Source of the DNA: Clostridia bacterium
GTDB taxonomy: Bacteria; Bacillota; Clostridia; Oscillospirales; CAG-272
NCBI GenBank assembly: GCA_900753295.1
Contig: CAADYQ010000106.1
Location: 1-46,955 of the forward strand
Reading direction: 5' to 3'
Length of the DNA: 46,955 nt
Of the stretch, positions 39,273 to 46,955 are shown piece after piece. Under the pieces are notes generated by a model. The model searched no databases and had not been told where the DNA came from. It worked only from the letters and a program-made list of their open reading frames with translations. Position numbers and translations under genes: made by a program. How positions within the stretch are numbered: the first letter of the stretch is position 1; every line of letters begins with the position of its first letter.

Positions 39273-40542
39273 AAAACTGCGTATAAAATTCATCGCGGCG
39301 GCTATGTGCGCCACGGCGATAGTTCTTGTATCTATAATCGGATTCATAAATGTGCGCAGTTATATCGGAATGCGCGACAGCGCCGACAAAATGCTGCGGC
39401 TTCTTGCGGTCAATGACGGCAAATTCCCGATAAAGCAGCGGGGCGATCCTCCGCGCGGCGACCCGAACTGTGCGGATAACGGCGGGAAAAAGGACGATCT
39501 GCGCGGCGATGTGCTGACGCCGGAGATGTCGCCGGAAACGCCGTTCGAGACAAGATTCTTTACCGTGACATTTGCGGCAGACGGCTCGGTCCAGAGCGTG
39601 AACACCGATAAGATCGCCGCCGTGGACACCTCGGATGCCGAAAAATATGCGTCCGAGCTTTACGCGGCGGGCAAGAGTCTTGGGTTTTTGCAGAACTACC
39701 GCTACCTTGCTTCGGACACGGCTGACGGCGGGAAAATGTATATTTTTCTTGATTGCAGACGCAATCTTGAGACATTCCGCGAATTTCTTGCCACGAGTTG
39801 TGTGATAAGCCTTGTTGGATATCTTGTGGTGTTCGTGCTGGTCGTTGTCTTTTCCGGCATGATAATGCGTCCGTTTGCCGAGGTATATGCCAAACAGCGG
39901 AGGTTTGTCACCGATGCCAACCACGAGCTGAAAACTCCGCTTACCGTTATCGGCGCCGCGTGCGAGATACTGGAATACAACAGCGGTGAAAATGAATGGA
40001 CCGACACGATAAAGGATCAGGTCGGGCGGCTGACAGAGCTGACGAACAAGCTGGTCTTTCTTTCGAAAATGGATGAGGACGGCACTCATGCGGTCATGAC
40101 CGATTTTTCGCTTTCCGAGGTCGCGGAGACTGCGGCGCGTCCGTATTTTACGCTTGCCGGGTCGCGCGAAAAAAAATTTAGCTGTGATATCGAAAAAAAT
40201 CTTTCATACTGCGGCGATATGGGTATGATAAAGGAGCTTTTCGGCATCCTGCTTGACAACGCCTTTAAGTACTCTCCGGATGGCGGCGAGGTGCTTCTCA
40301 CCCTAAAGGGAGCGGGGAAAAGCAGAAGGATAACCGTTACCAATACCGCCGAGGGACTGCCGCGCGGAGACCTTGATATGCTTTTCGAGCGGTTTTACCG
40401 GCTTGACAGCTCCCGCAACAGCGAGACGGGCGGGCACGGTGTGGGGCTTTCGATCGCGCGGTCGATAGTGACGGCGCATCACGGTAAGATCACAGCCGCC
40501 TCGCCTGACGGCAAAACGGCGGTGTTTACCGTCACGCTTTAA
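39265..40542 (+). CDS. Sensor histidine kinase
   Basis: A 425-residue membrane kinase with TM1 at about 9-29, an extracytoplasmic domain at about 35-175 (with an Asp/Pro/Gly-rich stretch at 58-83) and TM2 at about 178-198. A HisKA domain has phosphoacceptor His220 (TDANHELKTPLTVI). The HATPase domain has the N box ILLDNAFKYS and the G2 box GGHGVGLSIARSI. The usual DxGxG box is degenerate (NTAEGLP), as in several clostridial kinases. It partners the overlapping regulator. Signal unknown. It ends at a terminator at 40555. Confidence 0.9.
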   Translation: MLKKLRIKFIAAAMCATAIVLVSIIGFINVRSYIGMRDSADKMLRLLAVNDGKFPIKQRGDPPRGDPNCADNGGKKDDLRGDVLTPEMSPETPFETRFFTVTFAADGSVQSVNTDKIAAVDTSDAEKYASELYAAGKSLGFLQNYRYLASDTADGGKMYIFLDCRRNLETFREFLATSCVISLVGYLVVFVLVVVFSGMIMRPFAEVYAKQRRFVTDANHELKTPLTVIGAACEILEYNSGENEWTDTIKDQVGRLTELTNKLVFLSKMDEDGTHAVMTDFSLSEVAETAARPYFTLAGSREKKFSCDIEKNLSYCGDMGMIKELFGILLDNAFKYSPDGGEVLLTLKGAGKSRRITVTNTAEGLPRGDLDMLFERFYRLDSSRNSETGGHGVGLSIARSIVTAHHGKITAASPDGKTAVFTVTL

Positions 40543-40554
40543 AAAGAATAAAAT

Positions 40555-40585
40555 AAAAATGCCGGGACATTGCCCGGCATTTTTA
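40555..40585 (+). terminator. Terminator of the two-component operon
   Basis: AAAAATGCCGGG / CCCGGCATTTTT with a six-base loop, 12 bp after the kinase stop. It can work in both directions and separates the two-component genes from the VTC operon. Confidence 0.88.
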
Positions 40586-40607
40586 ATTTCGTTTTAGCTT
40601 CGGGTCT

Positions 40608-40613
40608 TATAAT
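40608..40613 (+). promoter_or_regulatory. Possible -10 element of the VTC operon
   Basis: TATAAT 20 bp upstream of the VTC start and just after the terminator. No recognisable -35 lies 16-18 bp upstream, so expression may need an activator such as the neighbouring response regulator (inference). Confidence 0.45.
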
Positions 40614-40633
40614 ACAGGCAAAGGGAGGGGATA

Positions 40634-41356
40634 ATGGTGAAAATACAGAATCAGTTCAAGCGGTATGAGATAAAATATCTGCTTGACGCGCGGCAATATG
40701 AGTCGGTGCGGCGGACTATGCAGGGGCGCACGGTCGGTGACGAATACGGGAAAAGCACCATCTGCAATATTTATTACGACACACCCGACCGGCGGCTTAT
40801 ACGCCGCTCGCTCGAAAAGCCGGTATATAAGGAAAAAATGCGGCTGCGCAGCTACGGGACTCCGCACGGAGACGACAGGGTTTTTCTTGAACTGAAAAAG
40901 AAATACGAATCCGTGGTCTACAAGCGGCGTGCGGATATGACGCTTGATGCGGCTCTGCGCTTCACTGAGGCTCCCGAGCCGTACTCGCAGATAACGCGCG
41001 AGATCGCGTATTTTATCGACATTTACGGCTCGCTTTATCCGGCGATGTTTATTTCATATTCGCGCGAGGCGTTTTTCGGAGCCGATGACCGCGACCTGCG
41101 CATCACGTTTGACACAGATATACTCTGGCGTGAGAGCGAGGTCGATCTTACCGCTGGGTCATACGGAACGCCGCTTCTTCCCGCCGGTACGGTGCTTATG
41201 GAGCTGAAAATAGCCTCTGCGGTGCCGCTGTGGTTTTCCGCGGCGTTGGCGCGGGAAAAAATATACCCGGTATCCTTTTCAAAGTACGGCAGAGCGTATA
41301 TCGATTCAATGAAATTCGAAAATAAAAGTGTAAGGAGATGTGAGATCTATGCTTGA
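40634..41356 (+). CDS. VTC-domain protein (polyphosphate polymerase-like)
   Basis: A 240-residue VTC domain of the CYTH/tunnel-fold superfamily. Typical parts: FKRYEIKYLL at the start, ICNIYYDTPDRRLIR, the basic KEKMRLRSYG and FLELKKKYESVVYKRRADMT, and near the end TVLMELKIASAVPLWFSAAL with a tunnel Glu. In yeast Vtc4 this fold makes polyphosphate from ATP; bacterial versions commonly sit beside DUF4956 and CotH or surface proteins and their product is not settled. AGGGAGGGG precedes the ATG. It overlaps the DUF4956 gene by eight bases. Confidence 0.85.
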   Translation: MVKIQNQFKRYEIKYLLDARQYESVRRTMQGRTVGDEYGKSTICNIYYDTPDRRLIRRSLEKPVYKEKMRLRSYGTPHGDDRVFLELKKKYESVVYKRRADMTLDAALRFTEAPEPYSQITREIAYFIDIYGSLYPAMFISYSREAFFGADDRDLRITFDTDILWRESEVDLTAGSYGTPLLPAGTVLMELKIASAVPLWFSAALAREKIYPVSFSKYGRAYIDSMKFENKSVRRCEIYA

Positions 41357-42035
41357 TCTGTTTGGCAGTATTTTTTCGGCTGAGACGGGGGAGACCGTCC
41401 TCGTCCGCAGCTTTCTTTTGTGCGTCGGTGCGGCGCTCGTAACGGGACTTATGTATTTCGGCGCGTATTCCTTTAAAAACCGCGCAAGCGGCAGCTTCCG
41501 CACGGCGCTTATCATGCTCCCGGCGGTCGTGTCTGTTGTCATAATGATGGTAAACGGCAACATCGGCGTCGGTGTGGCAACGGCTGGGGCGTTCTCGCTC
41601 GTGCGCTTCCGTTCCGCGCAGGGAAGCGCCAAGGAGATAAGCATGATCTTTATGGCTATGTGCTCCGGGCTTATCTCGGGCGTGGGATATATTGCATATG
41701 CGGTGCTTTTCACTGTTATCATGTGCGCCATAGTTATGGTTTGCAACTATGCCTCGGCGCACAAAAAGAAAAACGACCGCACACGCACGCTGAAAATGAC
41801 TGTCCCCGAGGACCTTGACTATTCCGGCGCGTTTGACGGAATATTCGGAAGCTACACCGATTCATGCGAAGCTGTTTCGGTCAAGACCGCAAATATGGGG
41901 AGCCTTTTCAAACTCACATATCGCGTGACCATGAAGGCGGGTGCTTCGGAAAAGGAATTCATCGACAGCCTGCGCGTGCGGAACGGAAATCTTGAGATAT
42001 CATTGTTGAAGGAGGAAGAAAAGGATGAGCTTTAA
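41349..42035 (+). CDS. DUF4956 membrane protein
   Basis: A 228-residue protein with about three or four membrane helices (about 20-38, 52-68, 98-132) and a cytosolic C-terminal domain of about 85 residues. The signature NGNIGVGVATAGAFSLVRFR with GSAKEISMIFMAMCSGL (about 63-105) is that of DUF4956. The ATG at 41349 is 11 bases after AAGGAG; a GTG nine bases earlier is too close to that site. It overlaps both neighbours (8 and 11 bases), so the VTC protein, this protein and the lipoprotein are made together. It likely forms a membrane complex with the VTC protein (inference). Confidence 0.87.
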   Translation: MLDLFGSIFSAETGETVLVRSFLLCVGAALVTGLMYFGAYSFKNRASGSFRTALIMLPAVVSVVIMMVNGNIGVGVATAGAFSLVRFRSAQGSAKEISMIFMAMCSGLISGVGYIAYAVLFTVIMCAIVMVCNYASAHKKKNDRTRTLKMTVPEDLDYSGAFDGIFGSYTDSCEAVSVKTANMGSLFKLTYRVTMKAGASEKEFIDSLRVRNGNLEISLLKEEEKDEL

Positions 42036-44403
42036 CATTAAACCGAAAAGAATAACGGCGATGATATGCGCGGCGGCGCTGGCAATGTCGCTTGCCGCCT
42101 GCCACGGTCCCGGCGAAAGCGGTAACGGGACATCCGCGGCATCCGACAGCGGCGGAGCCGCTACCGCTCCTTGGGTGCCGGATACGACAACGCCGGAAAC
42201 CGTGGATATGAGCGGCAGGACCGCGCTCCCCAAGCCGACATCGGCAAGCGCGGCGCTGAAATATACCGGCGGCGAGCTTGAATTCATTCCGGATGGCTTT
42301 GACGCGGCGCTCATGGATATAACGGGCAACAAAGCCACGGCGATAGGCTCGTACACCGCGACTGTAAGCCTTTTGGATACTGAAAAATACGCGTGGGAGG
42401 ACGAAACGGTCGATCCGGTAGTTATCGCGTGGACGGTAAGCGAGAGCGGCCTTTCGTATGATCTTAGCGAGCAGAGCGGCGTGCTTCATATAACGCATCC
42501 GGAGGGCGATACGGTATACGAAGCGGATATCACACTGCCGACCGGGGCATCATACAGTCTTGACGGCGACAGCGGCACGCTCACATTCAAAGCCGATACA
42601 AAATCGGCGGATGAACTGACGTGGACACTGGCGGGAAGCTACTTCGGAGCGCTTGTGTTCGATGCGGGAGAAAATGATATCGTTATCGAGCTGGCGGGCT
42701 TCACGCTTGCCGGTTCAAAGGCGTGCCCGCTGTATATCATGAATGCGGCGAACGCCGATATCTTCGCTAAAAAGGACACCGAAAACTATATTTACGACAA
42801 ACGCGAGGCGGCGGAGGAACTGAAGTCCGCGGTTTACTCTGAGTGCGATCTCAAGCTCAAGGGAGCGGGGATACTGCGCGTGATCTCGGACAGCAATAAC
42901 GGGATCCACACCAAGGACGATATGAAGGTACAAAAGCTGACGCTGTACGTCAGCTCCGTCGATAACGCGCTCAAGGGCAACGACGGCGTTACCGTTTCGT
43001 CCGGCGACATTACGCTCATATCGCGTCAGGGCGACGGTATAAAAACCTCAGGTACCTCGCTTTCAAAAAAAGGCAATCAGAAGGGAAGCGTCACGATAGA
43101 GAGCGGTATCGTCAACATTTATGCGGCATGCGACGGCATAGACGCGGCGTGCGATGTAGTGGTGAGCGACGGAACGCTGAATATTTACACCGATAAATAT
43201 TCGGATTATTCCGAGGAAGTCACGGCTGTTGCCGGTGACACCTATTATATCAGAGCCGCCTCGACCGAATACAGCTTTTCGGTGCATTATTACAACGCGG
43301 AGGGCGACGGCGTTTGGGTGAACACCGACGGGAAGTATGAAAAGGTGAGCGGCGGCAGACAGTCCTACTACTATTATACCGTTGAACGCGCGGCGGGCTA
43401 TGCTTATATGGATGTTTACGCATACACTGCCGGGCAGACGCAGGGACAGTCGGCGTCCTATTACCGCTCGTCGGGTCAGATGACGCCAAATGCAAGCTAT
43501 GATACGATAGCTTTTTCGGGGCGCGGCTTTGACTGGACGAATTACGGTACGGTCAATCGTGGCTTTGGCGGCATGGGAGGCAGACCCGGCGGTCCCGGTG
43601 GAATGAACGACGGAAACAGCGATAAGGGCGATCATTCCACCAAGGGAATAAAGGCGGGAAACGAAATAGTGATAAGCGGCGGTGCGATAACCGTAAATTC
43701 GTATGACGATGCGCTCCATGCCAACAATGACGGCACGCTTGAGAGCGGCGTGACTCCGAGCGGAAATGTTACGGTGAGCGGCGGCACGCTTACGCTTTCC
43801 TCCAATGACGATGCGATACACGCCGACGGCAAGGCTTGCGTCAGCGGCGGTACGGTGACGGTCCTCCGCAGCTACGAGGGCATTGAGGGCAACACGGTAG
43901 AAATAGCGGGCGGCAACGTGTCGATGATATCCTCTGACGACGGACTGAACGCTACCACCACCCAGGGCACCGGGATAACCGTTTCGGGCGGTACGCTCTA
44001 CGTACTCGCAGGCGGCGACGGAGTGGATTCCAACAGCCAGACTCAATACAGTGGCATCCTGTTTGCGGGCGGACGCTCGGTCATAATTTCAACAGGCAGG
44101 GCGGATTCCTCTATCGATACCGAGCGCGGCTATAAATACACCGGCGGATATGTTGTGGGCATAGGGCTTTCCGGCGGTATGGGCAACGAATCGACAATGT
44201 GCCAGAACTTTTCGTCTGTCGGTAAAAAGACAACGCTTAACCTTGCATCCGGCTCGTATCTCAGCGTGTCGGGCATCGTAACGGTAAAAATGCCGTCGGC
44301 AATGAACGCACTTGTCGTTCTGCTCGGCAGTATGTCGGCTGATATTTCTGTCGGCGGGCAGATCTCCGGGCTTGACGGCAACGGTGTTGCATGGGAAAAA
44401 TAA
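42025..44403 (+). CDS. Cthe_2159-like beta-helix carbohydrate-binding lipoprotein (792 aa)
   Basis: The signal peptide ends in the lipobox LAAC (Cys27). Residues 30-110 are a low-complexity and Ig-like stretch. From about 150 a right-handed beta-helix starts, built of repeats such as ISGGTLTLSS-NDDAIHADG and SGDITLISRQGDGIKTSG, interrupted near 410-530 by a Tyr/Gly-rich insert. The Asp-Asp/Gly-Ile turns match the Cthe_2159 family, whose founding member binds acidic polysaccharide and Ca2+ (from recall). AAGGAGG precedes the ATG. It overlaps DUF4956 by 11 bases and lies 26 bp before a second beta-helix lipoprotein. Confidence 0.85.
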   Translation: MSFNIKPKRITAMICAAALAMSLAACHGPGESGNGTSAASDSGGAATAPWVPDTTTPETVDMSGRTALPKPTSASAALKYTGGELEFIPDGFDAALMDITGNKATAIGSYTATVSLLDTEKYAWEDETVDPVVIAWTVSESGLSYDLSEQSGVLHITHPEGDTVYEADITLPTGASYSLDGDSGTLTFKADTKSADELTWTLAGSYFGALVFDAGENDIVIELAGFTLAGSKACPLYIMNAANADIFAKKDTENYIYDKREAAEELKSAVYSECDLKLKGAGILRVISDSNNGIHTKDDMKVQKLTLYVSSVDNALKGNDGVTVSSGDITLISRQGDGIKTSGTSLSKKGNQKGSVTIESGIVNIYAACDGIDAACDVVVSDGTLNIYTDKYSDYSEEVTAVAGDTYYIRAASTEYSFSVHYYNAEGDGVWVNTDGKYEKVSGGRQSYYYYTVERAAGYAYMDVYAYTAGQTQGQSASYYRSSGQMTPNASYDTIAFSGRGFDWTNYGTVNRGFGGMGGRPGGPGGMNDGNSDKGDHSTKGIKAGNEIVISGGAITVNSYDDALHANNDGTLESGVTPSGNVTVSGGTLTLSSNDDAIHADGKACVSGGTVTVLRSYEGIEGNTVEIAGGNVSMISSDDGLNATTTQGTGITVSGGTLYVLAGGDGVDSNSQTQYSGILFAGGRSVIISTGRADSSIDTERGYKYTGGYVVGIGLSGGMGNESTMCQNFSSVGKKTTLNLASGSYLSVSGIVTVKMPSAMNALVVLLGSMSADISVGGQISGLDGNGVAWEK

Positions 44404-44429
44404 AAATGCTGAAATAAGGAGACACTATC

Positions 44430-45467
44430 ATGAAAAAAACAGCGGCTGTGATCTGTGCCATAGTCATGGTTTTTTCTCTCGCCTCATGCGGGAAGAGCAC
44501 GCCCGACTATGCACTTGGGACAGTATGGGGAGAGATAACAAAAATAAACGGAACAAAAGTGACTCTCACACTCGGCAAAGTGACAGAGGAGGATGTAATG
44601 CCGGAAATGCCCGATATGCCGGGCGATAACTCAGGCGGCACGCCTCCGGAAATGCCGAACGGCGAGGTTCCGGCTGAACCGAATGGTCAGTCCGGCAGTA
44701 CGCGCGGAGAAGGCGGCGGCAAGCCCGGCGGCAGCTCCGGTAATGGCGGTACTCCGCCCGAAAAGCCGGGGAATACCGGCAGCGGCGATATTCCGTCAAT
44801 GCCCGGCGGCGAAGCGGGCGGCTTCGGAATGCAGAAAAACGTCAGCTTTACGGCGGGTAGCGTAACGCTTACGGTCGAGCTTGCCGATGCGGCGATAACC
44901 GAGGGACAGACCGCGATAAGCGTATCCGACCTTGCCGTTGGTAAGGTGCTGTGCGTGAGGTTCGGCGAGGACGGCAAGCCGTCGTCCGCCGAGATCGTGA
45001 CCATAGGCACGTCGGAGACGTCTGGCGGACAGGATCCCGGCAACGGCGGCGGAATGAACGGCGGAGGGACAAAGGTCGATCAGGGCAGCAGCGCCAACAC
45101 CGTGAGCGAGAACGGCAGCTACAGCGGGAAGACGTTCGTCTCCACCGGAGACAACGAAAACGCGCTGCGCATTGACGGCGCAACGGTCGATTTTGACAAT
45201 ATTACTGTTGATAAATCGGCGGGGGTGACCTCAAATGCCGAAAACGGCGATTTTTACGGCGTGAATGCGGCGATCCTTGCCACAAACGGCGCAACGGTAA
45301 CAATAAAAAAATCAACCGTGACCTCCGCCACACGCAACGGTAACGGTGTGTTCAGCTACGGCAGCGGAACGACGGTCAACATCCACGACACAAAAATAAC
45401 CACCACGGCGGATAATTCCGGCGGCATATCTTTGCCGCGCCAAGATCATAAAGCCTGCCGCGGCTGA
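44430..45467 (+). CDS. Beta-helix lipoprotein, 3' end apparently lost (345 aa as read)
   Basis: Signal peptide MKKTAAVICAIVMVFSLASC with lipobox Cys20. A small beta domain is split by a Pro/Gly/Met-rich linker (about 52-135), a second beta segment follows (about 137-195), then a Gly/Asn-rich linker, and from about 222 a right-handed beta-helix (TVSENGSYSGKTFVSTGDNE, DFYGVNAAILATNGATVTIK, NGVFSYGSGTTVNIHDTKIT). It stops making sense after DNSGGI: the last 12 residues (SLPRQDHKACRG) are unlike the family, and the DNA there is coding for a MATE transporter in another frame. So the true 3' end is missing. AAGGAG precedes the ATG; last gene of the VTC operon. Confidence 0.75.
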   Translation: MKKTAAVICAIVMVFSLASCGKSTPDYALGTVWGEITKINGTKVTLTLGKVTEEDVMPEMPDMPGDNSGGTPPEMPNGEVPAEPNGQSGSTRGEGGGKPGGSSGNGGTPPEKPGNTGSGDIPSMPGGEAGGFGMQKNVSFTAGSVTLTVELADAAITEGQTAISVSDLAVGKVLCVRFGEDGKPSSAEIVTIGTSETSGGQDPGNGGGMNGGGTKVDQGSSANTVSENGSYSGKTFVSTGDNENALRIDGATVDFDNITVDKSAGVTSNAENGDFYGVNAAILATNGATVTIKKSTVTSATRNGNGVFSYGSGTTVNIHDTKITTTADNSGGISLPRQDHKACRG

Positions 45468-46182
45468 TTTTTTGCCCAAAGGAAAGGTGATAGGCAGGAC
45501 GCTCTCGCTCGGTCTTTGCAGTCTTCTGGCGCAGATATCACTCGTCGCGGCAATGGCTGCTATCAACAATATGATACGCAAATACGGCGCGTCGGATGAG
45601 ATATTCGGGCAGGAGCAGTATGCGCAGATACCTATGGCTGTTATCGGTATCGTAATGAAATTCTTTCAGATAGTGATCTCGGTGGTCATAGGAATGGCGG
45701 CGGGGTGCATCCCCATCGTCGGCTTCAATATCGGAGCGCGTAAATACAAGAGGGTGAAAAAGCTGTTTTCGTTGCTGCTTACGGCAGAGGCGGTGGTCGG
45801 GGCGATAGCCCTGATCGTTGTGGAGGTGTTCCCGCAGGGGCTTATAGGAATATTCGGCGCCAAAAACGAAAGCATTTACTATACTGAATTTGCCATTCGG
45901 TCGTTCCGCATGTATCTTTGCATGATAGTGCTTGCCTGCATAAATAAGGCGGCGTTTATATTTTTGCAGGCAATGGGAAGGGCAGTTGAATCCACGATGC
46001 TTTCTATGGTGCGTGAAATAGTGTTTGGAGTCGGCTTTGCACTGCTCCTACCGCTGTTTTTCGGACTTGACGGCGTTCTGTATTCCATGCCGGTGTCGGA
46101 CGTGCTGACGGCTGTTGTCACGGCGGTGGTGATAGTGAATACATACCGCCGGCTTGACCGCGCGGAGGCGGACGCGAATTAA
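45424..46182 (+). pseudogene. MATE-family transporter, C-terminal half only
   Basis: From about 45436 the frame reads AKIIKPAADFLPKGKVIGRT and on through half a MATE protein: SLGLCSLLAQISLVAAMAAI (helix 7 region), VVIGMAAGCIPIVGFNIGAR, then helices up to VVIVNTYRRLDRAEADAN. About 200-220 N-terminal residues are absent and no ribosome-binding site lies before the only nearby start (TTG at 45472), so it is probably not expressed as a working pump. Its beginning overlaps the tail of the beta-helix gene; its C-terminus looks complete. Confidence 0.75.
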
Positions 46183-46183
46183 A

Positions 46184-46516
46184 GCCGCCGGAGCGGGCGC
46201 GCTTGCCGGCATCGCGGTGTCGTTCCGCGGACTGCACCGCCTGCTCACAAACCATCGCCGGCAGGTGATCTATCTTGTTATAGGTCTTATGCTCGGCTCG
46301 CTTTATGCCGTTGTTATGGGACCCACCACGCTTGCCGAGGCACAGCCCGCCGTAAGTGCGGCAACGTTCGATCTGATATTCTTTATCATCGGGCTTGGCA
46401 TCATTTTCGTTTTTGAAGCGGTAAAGCGCAAAGCGGAGCATAAAAAGCTGCCCCCTTGGTTGCCGATGATGCTGTGGAGAGCGACGACGAGGACGACGAG
46501 TGAGGTCGGCAACTGA
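46184..46516 (+). pseudogene. DUF368 membrane protein, C-terminal fragment
   Basis: The frame GAGALAGIAVSFRGLHRLLT, RRQVIYLVIGLMLGSLYAVV, MGPTT and FDLIFFIIGLGIIFVFEAVK matches my memory of the C-terminal third of DUF368 proteins (polytopic, about 270-300 residues). The upstream two thirds is absent: in this frame, codons before 46184 lie inside the MATE end. The end is odd too: the frame as read closes in LPPWLPMMLWRATT, while a one-base shift near the A5 run at 46442-46446 would give an acidic tail (VESDDEDDE) with a stop at 46501. Confidence 0.6.
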
Positions 46517-46577
46517 CCCATTGGTTTAGTTGCGCGGCATTTTGCCGTGATGTCTTTTCCGGAACTCAAAAATGTGA

Positions 46578-46616
46578 TATAATATGCATACAGTAGATTC
46601 TGACTTTTGTAAGGAG
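46578..46616 (+). promoter_or_regulatory. -10 element and ribosome-binding site of rtcB
   Basis: TATAAT at 46578-46583 with TGA before it (extended -10); no good -35. AAGGAG at 46611-46616 lies seven bases before the ATG. A small CGGCA/TGCCG hairpin is upstream near 46537-46549. Confidence 0.6.
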
Positions 46617-46623
46617 ATGCCGT

Positions 46624-46955
46624 ATGACAGAGATCCACGGAAAATATGCAGACGCAAGGGTGTATGCCGACATCATAGACAGCGCCTCCGAGGGGCAGAT
46701 AAAGGCGCTTTGCGATATGCCGCACGTTGTGGGAAGCAAAATATGCATAATGCCCGACGTGCATGCCGGCAAAGGCTGTACAGTTGGCACCACTATGACG
46801 CTGAACGGCAGGGTGATCCCGGCGCTTGTGGGCGTTGACATAGGCTGTGGTATGCTTGTCGTGCGCCTGCGCGAGAAGCGCGTGCGCCTGCCCGAGCTTG
46901 ATTCGTTTATAAGAAAAAATATCCCCGGCGGCAGCGCGGTGCGTGCAAAGCCGCA
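46624..46955 (+). CDS. rtcB: RtcB-type RNA ligase, N-terminal part (cut by window edge)
   Basis: At least 110 residues are open to the window end. RtcB signatures: the first metal-binding region MPDVHAGKGCTVGTTM and the VGVDIGCGM motif, with the conserved Cys that binds manganese. RtcB joins 2',3'-cyclic-phosphate or 3'-phosphate RNA ends to 5'-OH ends using GTP and acts in RNA repair. The N-terminus is short (MTEIHGKYADARVYADIIDS), as in the compact bacterial RtcB group. Substrate and neighbours downstream are not visible. Confidence 0.9.
   Translation, partial: MTEIHGKYADARVYADIIDSASEGQIKALCDMPHVVGSKICIMPDVHAGKGCTVGTTMTLNGRVIPALVGVDIGCGMLVVRLREKRVRLPELDSFIRKNIPGGSAVRAKP

Noticed and set aside
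45472..46182. A functional short transporter starting at the TTG at 45472
   Set aside because: MATE-like residues continue upstream of the TTG, there is no Shine-Dalgarno at proper spacing, and half the helices are missing.
1..46955. tRNA, rRNA, insertion sequence, integrase or phage genes
   Set aside because: None was recognised by eye on either strand; a tRNAscan or ISfinder run would be needed to exclude short elements.

Overview
The window reads as chromosomal DNA of a Clostridia-type Bacillota, most likely an uncultured Oscillospirales/Ruminococcaceae-like gut anaerobe. This is inferred from gene order and protein style, not from a search. Supporting signs are the continuous S10-spc-alpha ribosomal cluster with secY-adk-map-infA-rpmJ embedded, a zinc-type S14, an L10 leader RNA, a CIRCE-controlled groESL operon, BspA-type leucine-rich-repeat lipoproteins, a VTC/DUF4956/Cthe_2159-like surface operon, and many near-consensus TTGACA-N17-TATAAT promoters.

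Layout. 1-1009: rplJ-rplL on the minus strand (rplL cut by the window edge), with a consensus promoter, an L10 leader and an attenuator. 1029-6551: two tandem minus-strand BspA-like LRR lipoproteins. 6643-8258: an unknown multi-pass membrane protein and an HTH regulator. 8280-24547: one long ribosomal-protein/secretion/RNA-polymerase-alpha operon from rpsJ to rplQ, in which the larger gaps hold clear inverted repeats. 24557-25871: hisS with its own promoter. 25888-26085: a gene-free block of nested palindromes. 26105-28102: a small anchored protein and an AGCS Na+/amino-acid symporter, both minus strand. 28214-30295: groES-groEL behind CIRCE. 30385-32757: a lipoprotein with a pectate-lyase-like beta-helix. 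32830-36902: three paralogous secreted proteins, each with its own promoter, a 5' hairpin and a C-terminal sorting-like signal (SPVTG, hydrophobic stretch, basic tail). 36982-38097: a ROK-family sugar kinase. 38094-38481: an internally deleted PnuC-like gene behind an attenuator leader. 38491-40585: a two-component system. 40608-45467: an operon of VTC domain protein, DUF4956 membrane protein and two beta-helix lipoproteins. 45424-46516: remnants of a MATE transporter and a DUF368 protein, joined as if DNA had been lost. 46578-end: 5' part of rtcB.

How the genes work together. The first two thirds is housekeeping: translation, Sec export, nucleotide balance, N-terminal Met removal and folding. 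Much of the rest builds the cell surface: LRR lipoproteins, pectin-lyase-fold proteins, the sorted paralog trio and the VTC operon. The strongest leads for something undescribed are (a) the paralog trio, whose 3' ends are near-identical and whose leader hairpins keep their pairing while changing sequence; (b) the VTC-DUF4956-beta-helix operon next to a two-component system; (c) the mini-PnuC with its attenuator; and (d) the gene-remnant junctions at about 45.43 kb and 46.18 kb, which may be biological deletions or assembly errors. No CRISPR array, rRNA, tRNA, insertion sequence or phage gene was recognised.
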